A stretch of DNA of 64,000 nt. Source: Oikopleura dioica (Eukaryota > Chordata > Appendicularia > Copelata > Oikopleuridae). A program made the position numbers and the translations under genes. Within the stretch, counting starts at the first letter, position 1; every line of letters begins with the position of its first letter. This document shows, one piece after another, positions 10,766 to 22,300 of this stretch. The notes beneath the pieces are model-generated. The model searched no databases. It had not been told where the DNA came from and saw only the letters and a program-made list of their open reading frames with translations. The stretch lies in the NCBI GenBank assembly GCA_907165135.1, contig OU015568.1, positions 380,501 to 444,500 of the forward strand, given 5' to 3'.

Positions 10766-12306
10766 TTAGTTTAATAATTTTTGTTGATTCATAAAAATAA
10801 CATACGGTTCATTTCTGCCGCTAACAAGATAAATCGTATTTCCGATTCGCGCTGCGGAGGAATACAAATGCTAAAGTTAAATTTTAGGATGGCTGAATTT
10901 GATAAAATTCTTACATATTCGTTGAGCTGGCCAACAACAGTCCATTCTAAGTCGCGTAGTAAATAAACATCTTTTAAGCTGTGAGATTCCTCATTTTCTT
11001 CGTATTTCCCTCCGAGGACAAGAAAGCCGTCGTAAACTCCAATGCAGGAATGCATGAAAATTGCTCTTCAAATCATAATTTAAAGATATTTAAACCAATT
11101 TACTTTGGAAAATCTGGTAATTCTGACCAAGAATCGCCATTGAATTCCTCCACTTTCTTGTAGGCGTCAGAAACCCAGGAGCCGACTGCGACTGCGTGAT
11201 CGTGGTAGAGCGCCAAACAAGAATTTCTATGATAATATTTCGTCGCCGGTTTTATTGAAACAGCGCTGCCGTTGAATTCTTCGCAGTTTCTCCATTCTTT
11301 TTCGTCAAAGCAAATCAATGCTAAAGATATATTATTTTAAATTATATTGCTCTTAGTCTACCTGATTGTTGATCTGCTGCCGTTACAACAGCAGCATTCC
11401 AGTAATAGTGATTGTTGAGTTTTACATCTAACTCCTCAATTTCACAGTCGTTAATCATCGCGATCTAATTTTCATGGAATGAAGACTTCATAAACTAACA
11501 CTTACATGAAAATCATTTTCATTTACTCCACCAAAGATGTAGACTTTTCCGCGAATCAAAGCAGAGTACGAAAGGTAAAGGTAGTGAGAAGTGTAAGAAG
11601 GCATTTTGATTGTCAGAGGACTCTTGCTTCCATCTGATTTGAGAACATAGCTCAGAAACACTGTTTGAGAGTCCAATCCAGAAAGAACCATCAATGAGCG
11701 ACCGCTTTTGAGTTCTTCGATCTCTTTTTGAAGCCGGAGAGTATCTATGTTCTTTATTAAATTGCACTGGGTGAAAGGCGGCCAGGTTCTGCAGCAGAAC
11801 CTGATTCCGTAAGTTCAAATTCTGGTTCTGCAGTCAGGATTTTTTTTTACTCCACGTCTTTTGTCTTGAAGTTTCTTCAAGATAATTACAAGTCAGAACG
11901 TGGAGGCTCCAGCCACATTTATGCTAGCCTTGTTGAACGTACTGATTCTGAGGTAAAATTCAAATAATATGAATTAAAAACTCTGACTTTAGAACCCGGT
12001 TCTAACACAATTACCGGAAGCTTTAGTAATGGTAGAATCGTCCTGCGAATCGGAATGAGCATTCATTTTCGAAAGAATCAAAGGCGTGATGATTCCGTGG
12101 ATTGTCAGAAGAGCGACCGCAATCTTCAAAATCAGCGAAAGACCTTTTAGTTTATTCAGGCACGATTTTTTATCCTTTTTCTCTTTTTTCTCCTTCTTTT
12201 CTGCTGGGCTGTTCACTTGATTACTGACGTTGACTACGACGTTCAACGGAACAGTTGAAGGGTCTTCTGAACTCTCTTGCTTTTTAAAACTTAATTTTCC
12301 CTTCAT
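10766..12306 (-). CDS. Kelch-repeat protein with N-terminal membrane anchor (paralog A)
   Basis: The minus-strand gene starts at the ATG at 12306. Exon 1 encodes a charged cytoplasmic segment (KKEKKEKKDKK), then one hydrophobic helix (ILKIAVALLTIHGIITPLIL), predicting a type II membrane protein. Later exons, including 11464-11362 and 11320 to about 11107, encode beta-propeller strands with double-Gly turns: VYIFGG, FLVLGG, LICFDE...CEEFNGSAV and DSWSELPDFP. The last exon ends at 10766 (IYLVSGRNEPY). Introns are 35-50 nt. The exons between about 11830 and 12010 could not be joined securely. The gene at 58.2-62.2 kb shares the CFDEK...C.FNG block and the last exon, so the two are paralogs. Extracellular kelch domains are known in attractins; the role here is unknown. 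Confidence 0.6.
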
Positions 12307-12728
12307 TTCAAGAGTTTTTACGATTTATCTTTTGCTGCTGACCGTTTTGCATGAGTCGGCATTGAAGAGGTAAATATATGATTGCAGAGTAAATATCATT
12401 TCCAGAATATGAGTAATTTCTCGAACTTTTCGTAAAAGACTTTTCAGACCCTGACTCAGATTTTATTCAAAGATTGCTGAACCGGATGTAAGGCGGCAGC
12501 GGTACAAAATTTGTACCGGTGGTTTTTAATGAAAAGAAGGTCTTTGATCATGATGGTAGTAAACTGTTAACTTTTTTTTAGTAATTGTACGTAGTAGCAG
12601 TTTTTTGGAGCCGCGGTAGTAATCTTGAAGCGGTGTTTCTGATGGTAGTAATGGCAGTATGTAGTAGCAACATGTTACTACATTTCCAACTCTGGACCAA
12701 AAAGCCCACCACCCACCGACCAACAAAG

Positions 12729-12892
12729 AAAACGGACTTAATCTACACAGAAAAGGGACTTATTTTACATAGAATAATGACTTATTTTACATAGTCTATG
12801 TAACATAGAAAATAAACGATTTCCTATTTTTCTGTGTAAAATGAGTCCCAATTTTGTGTAAGTCCTTGTTCTGTGTAAAATGAGTCCGTTTT
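12729..12892. repeat. Short inverted-repeat element
   Basis: AAACGGACTTAATCTACACAGAA at the left is mirrored by TTCTGTGTAAAATGAGTCCG at the right, with further internal copies of the GGACT..TTTTACACAGAA module in both directions. It is MITE-like. No target duplication was seen. Confidence 0.5.
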
Positions 12893-13554
12893 ACTTGATA
12901 ATACCCTGTCCAATCACATGCACTCATGGGCGAGGGGCGAGCATGGCAGGGGAGGGCGGGCGAGCGGGGGAGCACGAGCGGTACGTGCGCGTGCGAGCAG
13001 TATGAGGCTTGATTTTTTGATGGGCGGATGAGTGCGGGCAAAATTTGTCAAAATTTTAGCTGGTCGGATGGACGAGCGCGCCCGCCCGCGCCCCGCTCGC
13101 CCGCTCGCAGCCCGCGCACTTTTTTTTTCAAACACTGGGTTCGAGAAAGAAGCCTTGAAAAAAGCAAACCTTGATGAAAATATACGATGATCCAAAAAGC
13201 TGCAACCCAGTCGAAACCTGGTTTCCTCGCTGGCCAAAGCAAAAAGAAGGGGTTAGAAATCGAAAGATTCCTTTCAAGAAAAATTTTTTCAAAGACGAAG
13301 GCTACATTCCTCCATCAAAACGATTTGGAAATAAAAAACCGCTTTTCTGATTACTATTAAAATGATCTTACGTGAATTTTCAATTTCTATTCTTTTACTT
13401 ATAAACTCATTTATATTTTGTTCTATTATCCTGCCAAAATTTATTTGTAACACTCTATGTAATAAACTCTTGTACAATATTCGATGACGCGAAAAGTGCA
13501 TTTATGAAAAAATATAATAAGAACCCGATAAAAACCCGAGACAGAGTTCCAAAT

Positions 13555-13905
13555 TCAGCCTTTCACCTTCACCCACGGGTGTGGTGAAAAAAAAATCACC
13601 CAAACCTCACCTTTAGGTGAATTAAGGTGAAAGCCGATATTCAAAAAAATAAGTGAGGTGAGGGGGGTGAGGTGAAAATTTTTCACCAAATTTCACGTAA
13701 AGGTGAATTGGGGTGAAAGCCGATTTTCGAAAATTTTAGGTAAGGTGATGGGAACTGAAAAATTTTCACCGTATTTCACCTCAAAGTGAAATTTGGTGAA
13801 AGCCGGCTTTTGAAAATTTTAGGTGAGGTGAGTTAAAAATTTTTCACCTTCACCCACCTTCACCTAGGTGAAACTTGTGTGAGGTGAATTTGGACTTCTG
13901 AGCCG
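13555..13905. repeat. Degenerate minisatellite of about 85-bp units rich in GGTGAA / TTCACC
   Basis: Three to four diverged units each carry GTGAA..GGTGAAAGCCG, TTTTAGGT(G/A)AGGTGA and TTTTTCACC. Short inverted edges (TCCAAATTCA and its complement) bracket the block. Confidence 0.6.
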
Positions 13906-14821
13906 ACACCCGTACTCTAAACGTTTTCGGAAGAAAACGCCATCCATAATTGTCCATAATTTATGGATAAAGATGAACATTAGAGTTGACCCGAATTGTC
14001 CAAAATCGTAATCGAATTCGCCGGTCGGTGAAAACGTGCTCCAAAATGTTTTTATTCAATTAACGCTACATTTGACGTCGCGGGCAAATTTAGCAAAGTC
14101 TAATTTCCATTTTTCGAGTTTCCAAACCGCAAAAAGGTAAAACATTTGTTTGTAAATCTGGCGAATTAAAAAATGATGATCTTTGCGCCGATGTTAACAA
14201 AAAATAACCCGTCACGTGACTTTTTATTGTTTTTTTAACACCCTGACCCAGGTTTTCACGACAATGAACAAAAATTGAGAGCCTTTTTGCGACGCAAATT
14301 TTTGGACTAAACCAATTAAGGGAAGTGAATTTTTTGGATAACCAATAAGATTGCTGAATTTGGCCTACCGGCCAATCAAAACCCTGATCCATAAAATCAT
14401 TTCCATTAATCGGTTGAGCCCGAATTTTTGACAAATTTCGAGTCACTCGCCTAGAAAGGAACTTGAAATTTAAAATTAAGGATAAAAAAATTCGCCATTA
14501 TTAAAATTTGCGGACCTCAATCATAATCGAAATAAGTGAATATGCGCGCAGAAATGTAAAAAGCTACGAAAATTTTCAAAATTACCGAGAAAGACAAAGC
14601 TTTGATTCATTTTTTCGATTTTTTTTTTTGCTGATTTTAATTTTCTCTTCTGAAAAATAGACAAATTTGAAAAAGTAGACAGACTTAGAAAATAGACTGA
14701 AAATGAATCAAAACATGTTCTATATCTTGGAGCAATTTTAATCGTTAATATTGTTAATCCATCTCCTTTATAAACGGAATTTTCCAACATCGATCCATCA
14801 TTTACCTCGATATTGAAGAAA

Positions 14822-16016
14822 ATGAAACTCGCAGGCTTTCTTTTTGCCTCAACTTCAGCCGGCTACTTTCAGCAGTACAATGGGCTGACCGCTGAAGAAA
14901 GGGAAGAGCGACGAGTTCTCTGCGACGCCAAGACTGAAGAGACTATCGAGCAGTTCCCGATCGAGAACGGCTCTTGGAACTGTCCAAATCTAGGACTCTT
15001 GAGGTCGAAGATTCGTTGCTATCCGACTTGCGAGGCGGGATTCGTTCCCGACTGGACCGCCAAGCCGAGGAAGAATGCCCCGCGATTCATGACCCGATGC
15101 GGCGAGCCAGCAACTATTGCCAAAAAGTTTGTTGACTAAATTTCATTTCCTTTAACTAACCCGTCGTAGAAACCTCAACGCCAGCGTCAGATTGTCCTGT
15201 TCCCCGAAGGAGGCTCATCCATGCGCCGCTGCAGCTGCCTCCGTCCAGCTTGAAGATGGTCAGCTCGAGCTCGCGAGAGTCATCAACAACAGAAGAGCCG
15301 GCTACGACATCATCTGCGAAGACGGAACAAACAAGGGAAGAGTGCACTGCAACAACGGGCACTTCAAATCGTGGACTGTCGACGCGTGGGAAACCGCTTG
15401 TCAGGGCCATACGACTTCCACAACTACCACTACCACTACTACCACTACCACTAGTACGACGACAACTACGACCCCAGCTCCGATCTCGACCACGACCAGT
15501 GTCGACGATGGCTGTGAGAACCCTTGTCGCAACCCTTTCTTGACATGCTTCCCGATCGTTAGCAGCTGCCCGCTCACTCCAAGCTACAACAATTACCTGC
15601 AGAGACAGGCGGCATCCGTCAGCTTCCGCTTTGAAGTCGACATTCTCTGCGACTCCTATAGTTCAGCCTACTACTACACAGGCCACAGCTTGTACATCGA
15701 TCACGAAAATCAGAAAAAATTTGCTCTCACTCGTAACGCGTACACTACGGGAAAAATAACTGTAGAAGTGGCAATTCCTGATGTTCATGAATTCGATGTG
15801 CAGTGCGAAGAAGGGTCTTGGGTAAGGATTGAGTTTCATCAAGAAGATACTAACGACGGAAATGTCTCCTACTTTCTCTATGCAAACCATCAACACCAAG
15901 CCTCGGGATCTTTCCCGAAAACCGATGATCTTGCAACTGGCGACTTTTGGTTCTGGGCTACCAAAGGCTCAGTCGTCAACAAGCCAATTCGAAATCTCTC
16001 CTACACGTTGATGTAA
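14822..16016 (+). CDS. Secreted protein with Cys-containing N-terminal region, poly-Thr linker and unknown C-terminal domain
   Basis: Exon 1 is 14822-15126 and exon 2 is 15170-16016, joined by a 43-nt GT-AG intron, giving about 383 residues. It starts with a signal peptide (MKLAGFLFASTSAG). Residues about 25-175 contain paired Cys in a pattern loosely like two sushi-type repeats (CPNLG...IRCYPTCEAGF...RCG, then SCSPKEAHPC...DIICEDG...VHC). Residues about 184-215 are a Thr run coded by ACTACC repeats, a likely O-glycosylated linker. The last 165 residues begin with four Cys and then look like a beta-sandwich (EVDILCDS..., KITVEVAIP, WVRIEFHQED). I do not recognise that domain. An AATAAA near 16129 follows the stop. 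Confidence 0.75.
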
Positions 16017-17000
16017 TTGAAAAATAAGCATTCTTCTGTTCTGTTTGTCTCCCAATCATGATTCTAGCAAACTTATGTCTCTTTCAAATTTCCCGGTGTC
16101 TTCTGTACCGTGTTTTACCAATTTGATCAAATAAAAAAGTATTTATCGAAATCAAAGCCTTATTTACACATTCAAAAACGGCTAATGAGAGCTTCAAGAG
16201 ATACGCAATTTCGCAGGAGATAAAAATAAATAGGTATTCGGATGGTTAATTTTAATAATTATTTTTATTGAAAAAAATAGTTATACAAAGAAAGTCTTTT
16301 AGGAGCAGTGCAATTTTTGAAATTCTCCTTGTTGATTTTAACGTTTCAAATTCGATCGCGGTCGAAGAGCATTTTCACTGAAGTTCTGAGTAATGCTGAC
16401 CTTAGCCGAGAAATGGCGTATTCTTATGCTTTTGTGACACTCATATCCAAGAACCAAGCTTTCAGAAACGCTGATTTCAAAATAAAACGTTCCTCATACC
16501 GGTTTTTCTTTTTGAAATAACACGGTGACTCCCTTATTCAACAAAAGTTTCACCAAGAAAGACTTTCTTGTTTCGTCAACGAGAATTTCAGCAGGAACGA
16601 TTTTGACAGCCGAGAAGAGAATGATCGAATACTGCATTTGATGATTGAAATGATTTTGCGAAAGTAAAACTTCCGATAATAACATTTCGGAAGCGCGCCT
16701 ATGACATGAGGAAATCGACTTTGCGAAGTGACAGGTGTAAAGGAAACTGCGCCAGGAAATCGATTTTGATGTTCCAAGAATTTCTGTTTGAGAGACACCT
16801 TGGACCTTGACCGTTTTAATTCAGAGCTGGATTGAAGAAGAATGTTTCTTTCTAGAAACTGTATTTTTAGTAAATAGGCTCAAGTTCATGTGACAGTTAT
16901 AATCGAAAAATGCTGTAAATGGGCATTTGGAAGAAAATCAAATATTGCTGCTTTGGGAATGGTTTCAGCTGAGATTGAAATTAAGAATTTCTCCTTTTAG
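16017..17000. other. Intergenic; diverged inverted copy of the 3' end of the 19-24 kb gene at 16230-16500
   Basis: The reverse complement of 16230-16500 resembles 23440-23890. Shared blocks are CTTGGATATGA, an exon-like AAGCATA.GAATNCGNNATTTCTC, the final coding stretch ending in the codons for VKMLFDRD, and the AT-rich 3' UTR. About 150 bp present in the intact gene is missing here, so this is probably a decayed partial copy. Confidence 0.5.
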
Positions 17001-17800
17001 CGGGTGAAATCATGGAAGAGTCCATCGAAAAACACCGTCGGCAGTGAACCACTCAATGAGCAATTTCGACTCGATGAGATGTTAGACGAATTGGTTGATC
17101 CAGGAAAAGGGTTCTCACGAACGATTTTTCGGGTAGTGGCTTTTTTCGGTCAAAAATGCGACGAAAATCCAAGTTTTTGAAAAAAAAATTTCTGAAATCT
17201 GATTGGCCCCGTAGGTGGAACGCGGTCATCTGATTGCTCTAAAATTTTAACTTAATTTTGGCCATCTTAGTGTTTCTTAGTGCGATTTTTTTTGATTAAT
17301 CTTGCGCCCTAAAAAGTCGATGATTTTCTTCTCGAAGAAGATCCGACAATCCATGAAGATACCTTGGAAGATGCTGTTTTCGACCGACAAATGGCGGTAA
17401 GAGAAGTCACCAAGGAACTGGAAAAAGCGGAGGAATTCATTAAACGAGCATCAGGTGATAAAGAGTTACAAAAATAAATCTATAAACTGTGTAGTTCTAT
17501 CGCTCTCCGCAAGTAAATCTCGATCTCACACAAAATCGTCTCTTGGCGGGAGCGCCTTTTCCATCCACAGTTCCAGTACATGTCATAGGTAAGGGCTTAG
17601 AAAATAAGTTTCTAGGTCTTATTTGAAGTCAAAACAGTGAGTCGCGAACGAAAGGTCTTCTGATCAACAATGTTCTTGCTGATATTGTAAAGACGAGAAA
17701 GAAGGACGAAAAGATGCGGAGATCAACGATGACCAGAATGAGCAGGTTATCGGACAATTTGTTGGTCGGAGAAACAGTTAATTTTTCAGGCATTCAATGA
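17001..17800 (+). CDS. Unrecognised multi-exon gene, 3' portion
   Basis: Exons at 17001-17103, 17317-17454, 17495-17588 and 17629-17800 join in one frame. The protein is acidic then basic: DEMLDELVDP, DDFLLEEDPTIHEDTLED, REVTKELEKAEEFIKRAS, a Ser-rich stretch, then DIVKTRKKDEKMRRSTMTRM and a stop at 17798-17800. The second half predicts short helices. The first junction (CCAG then GAAAAG) only keeps frame if the intron begins with GA. The later introns have GT-AG ends. The start lies upstream and is not resolved; an acceptor AG at 16999-17000 shows that 17001 is not the first exon. Confidence 0.5.
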
Positions 17801-19358
17801 GCATTAAAAGCCCAACTCCTGAACCCGCGATAACTCTGCCCGAAGTGCTTGGCGAGCAGACCCGCTCAAATATGAAATCTGCATAGCCATTATTTACAGT
17901 CATCTTCTGACAGGCGCACCTGTTCCCTTTTTCTCCTTCCGACCAAAAGAAAAAGTTCATTTTGGTTACTAATTATGCTTATCTAATAAATTTCTCAGTT
18001 TCTCTTCTTTTTGAATTTTCGACCAGAGCTTTCAATTTAACCGCTAATAATGATGATTTTGACCAAAATTATTGCTATTAACATAATTTGAAAACTCATT
18101 TTTTCAGCAAAATATTTCAAAAATTCAAGAAAAATTAATATAGTGAAAGCCATATTATCATCTTTTCTTAAAAAACTGATAAGTAAATCGAGCTCTCTTG
18201 AGAAGGAATGAGGAAGAAAGTAACGAGGAGAAACATTTTTGTTTGTAGCAAGAATTTCCTCCAGGGGATTTTTTCACGCTAATCCGGAAATGTCTCATCC
18301 GCTGCGTTGAGTACACAGCTTCCACTTACACCAGTGCTGGGATTATATAACATTCTCAGAAACTTAAACTGGAAACTAAAGCTGATCGATTTGCCCTAAT
18401 CCGCGTCCTTCACTGACAGCAAAAGTCTTCTTGAAACACAAAAAAATCACTCTTTTTTTTTCAATTTCTCAATGGAGAAAAATACGGAAAATTTTCAACT
18501 TCCGGAAAGTTTTGACGTCAACATATCGAGCTGATATGCTAGATTTGTTGTCAGGTCAATTTTATATCGAGCCAAGATGTCATTTTTTCTTTGATAATTT
18601 TTGACATCAAACTTGTACAAATTTGGCTTTTTGGTGGAAAAAAATTTTGAGAGCTTCCGATTGTTGCTTTTTCCCGCAAATTTGCCCTTTTCGTAAACGA
18701 CCAGGAAAATAATATCAAATTTAAAAGGAAAATATCTCTAGAATACTTCCAAGGTTTTGATTTTTTTAAAAATGTCCTGATTTAAGCTTAGCTAAGCTAA
18801 GCCGGCAAATTTTCTCGTCAGCTTCTCTCTTAGAGGTTTCCAAGAAGGTCTAGCTTAGCTAAGTTGAGGAGAAAATTTGCCGGCTAAGCTAAGCCAAGCT
18901 AAATTCCTTCCCCAGCTTAGCTATCTTAGCTTTAAGAATATCTACGACTAAAATAATAAGATCGATTGAAAAGGGGTTTAGTTATTCAAGATTCAATCGT
19001 TTCTAGTGATTCTTTTCTGACTAAAAAATCTTCAAATCTTTTCCCTGGTTCAGCGACTAAAATCCATTCCCCGTCAAAATAGCTAATCCCCCGTAAAAAT
19101 GTACGTTATTCCGATTTTCCAAATAAAAAGAATCTCCGCCCTTTGAGATTCTTTTCTATATTTTTTCAGTTTTTAAAATCGGTGGCGCTCGCACACACTT
19201 GAGCGCGCTCAGAAGATTCAACATTTTTTTTCTCAGATTTTTGTTTGAAAATTATTCTTCAGGAAAAAGACGGCTTTTTTTAGGATTTTTAGGAAATCAA
19301 GGAAGAGAAAAAAGAAGGGCTGAATTTTGAAGAGACTTTTGTTTGAATTGGAGATGAG
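17801..19358. other. Intergenic; inverted-repeat element at 18784-18902
   Basis: No gene was seen. At 18784-18902, AGCTTAGCTAAGCTAAGCCG at the left is mirrored at the right by CGGCTAAGCTAAGCCAAGCT, with GGCAAATTTTCTC / GAGAAAATTTGCC inside, giving a foldable MITE-like unit. The last few hundred bases before 19359 should hold the promoter of the next gene. Confidence 0.45.
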
Positions 19359-22300
19359 ATGAAGTTTAACGCGGTGATTTTCGCGGCCGCGCTGGCGGCA
19401 GAAATGTAAGTGCCTATTGTTTAAGGAAGGGAAGGGCCTTTGTGGCCGCAAACTTGTCTTCCGGTTAGAGCCCTTGTAACGTGTCTTCATTGGCATTCTT
19501 TACTTCTATTTTGCTTCTTGACTTTTTTAAAAAACGTATCAATTTCAAGACAGCGTTCTTTCGATCTTGCTTTACTTGCCATAAGGGGGCAACCACCTCT
19601 TAACCCCTGCCCGCATATCGACCTACGCGTAGGTAAATTGACTTTTAAACGCGATTATCTCGCTATTGGTAAATATTTTCTATAAAGCTGACCCCCACAT
19701 ATCGGGCTACTTTTTAATGGAGAATCAGGATCTTAGCTCAAAATAACATTTATTCAAAGATTTAAGATTTTAGCAATTGAGCGAAATTTTGATCTCGGGT
19801 CAACATGACAAAACCCAACTTTGATTCAACTGTTCTCGGCAAGATCTATTTGATCAAATTTATGCTTAGTAGATAATAAAAGTTCGTAATTGTAAATTTT
19901 TACTGTATTGATGACTGCATAAAAATATTTAAATTCATTTTGGACGAGATTTGGAGCGCTGACGACTTATTCTTTTATCAAAAATGAGTACTTTTGAAAA
20001 GATGACATTTGTTGATATTTGACATCTGACATTTGACATTTGATCATGTCCAGGAGAAAGCTCAGCCTTTTATCTTTCCATCCATGTCTTTTGGAAAATT
20101 TTATCCCGACTGAAAGACCCCAAAAAGGCCCGACCTACGCGTAGGTCGATATGCGGGCAGGGGTGACAAATTTTTCATGCGGGCAGGGGTTAAGGGTATC
20201 GATAAGTTATCGACGAGAACACATTTTTCAAACAAGGATTTCGCTTAGATACCCTTAAGAAATCCCGAAGATTTTTGGACGAATTTGTAGAATTTATTCT
20301 CAAAAATCGTCATTATCGACCTAGAGACCCTTAAATATCAAAAATCACGTGGAAAAAGATGGAAATAAAGGGATCGATAATTTAAAAAATCTGAATTTTT
20401 CCTTTGCGAAATTCTTTCTCTCTTACCCAGCAAAGAAAATTCAATAAAAAAAACCAAAATAATGATCATAAATAATGCTGAATAAAAAAAATGAATTTAT
20501 GTCAATCAAAAAGGCCAGCTAATTAGGTGGTCCAAAAATCAAATATCAATAAAACGACTCCAAGTGACAGAGTTACGAGCTTTTCAAATCCGCTCCCAGC
20601 TGATTTTGTGATTCTTCAATTGAACCTACTTTTGAAGTTCGTTTTCTGAAAAGTTCATTTTTTTGGTGAGAACGGAGATTTTTTAACAAGCGAAAGTATT
20701 TATTTGTCCTTCAGAAAATCGGAAGTAATCGTTGATTTACCGCTCAGCCAGAGCTGAATAGATGGCTCAGAGACCATAACTACTCAAAATCAATTGAGAA
20801 GTTTTTTATTGCTCAATTATTTACGCAGAAGGGTCAGAATTGAAAATTATGCAGTAGTTTGTTCTCATGACTTTTTCTCCCAGTCATTCGGAAAACGATA
20901 AAAAAAGCCATTTTTTCCATAAGAAAAGAAAAATTTCCATTTTAAGGAATTATATTTTAAAATAACTGCTAAATAATGGATAACCACTGTAAGTAGTTTC
21001 GGAGTGATACCCTTATTCTTTCAAAGCAGAAGTCAGTAAGGGGGTAAGCATCGTTAATTGAAAATTTCAAATTTAAGAAAGTGACGCCCTTATTTTACTT
21101 TTTTAGTTCAAATAATATTCAGGGTGTCAACTTCGATTTCGCATATCGATATTTTTTATCTAATTTCAACCAAAGAATTCCTGTTTTACCTCAAAACTAA
21201 CCCTAACCCTAACCACAATCACATCAAAATCAATTTTAATTATTATTTTATCTTCAACTTTTTCGTTGAAAATAATTTAATGAAAATTATACGGTAAGAT
21301 GGCGGTCTTCAATTACACCCCATTTTCGCATCTGGTGCTAAATAAACATCAATTTAAATATTTAACATATGTAAGCACTTGAACTCCCTTCTTTTTTTAT
21401 TTTATTAGCTCCTCGGATTCTACCCGCCATTAAGATGATTGTTTATATAATTTTCTTTCAACTCATCCACCGCAAATTGTCAACACAACTTTTTGATTCT
21501 TTCAGAGCTTCGGCCGCACTTTACGATTCATCATTCGACTCCGGGAGCCTCTTTGCGCCAGGTAAGCAACAACTGATAAGCAAATTAGAATCATAATATG
21601 TCATCATCAAAATGGATTTTCTCAGAGCTGGGTTGGGGCCTGACTCTGATTTATTAAGGAAGCATCGTCATCTTTTCTTCCGAGTTCTTTTATGACGTGA
21701 TAGAGTCTTATTACTCTAAGGGGGTAGATCTGGGCTCGGCAACCTGAGTCAGGGTAAGGGCTAGGGTTAGGGTAATAATATGGAAGTGATTTAATAAATC
21801 TGAATTTTGATTGGCCAGTAGGCTTAATACAGCAATCTTATTGGTAATTCAAAAATGCACTATCTTTTTTTGGTTTAGTCCCTTCAGCTTGAAAATTTAG
21901 GCTTTCAAATACTCTTTTTATCGAAAACTACAGTAAAAATCCCCATTCGATCAATTACTATCAATTTGTCCCCTTTTCAAAAATACAAATTCTTCAATTC
22001 AAAACTAGTAATGGAGCCATTACCACAGAGGCAAATCGGTAAGAGCTACTACTCAAATCCAAATTACCGTTGTCTGGCGGCGCATCCTCAATTGATTAAA
22101 TAAATTGAAATCGAGTCGTTTCACTTTTGAACTTGAACGTTTATATTAACAGAGGACGCGAGGCGGCCTTCGAGGCTGAAAAATGAACCCATTTTCAATT
22201 AATCCTCAGATCTAAATATCTCTTTACAAAGATTCTCAAATTTTCAAGGAAAAAAGTAATTTTCAATCACTAACCCGCGATTTCAGAAAATACGTAACCG

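Larger units (their letters stand above)
12307..14821. other. Repeat-rich intergenic region
   Basis: No gene is supported. Contents are a GGTAGTAATGG-type repeat (12540-12690), a short inverted-repeat element (12729-12892), GC-rich repeat (12900-13120), the GGTGAA minisatellite (13555-13905) and one copy of a dispersed repeat around 14300-14400. The window immediately before 14822 should contain the promoter of the next gene. Confidence 0.5.
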
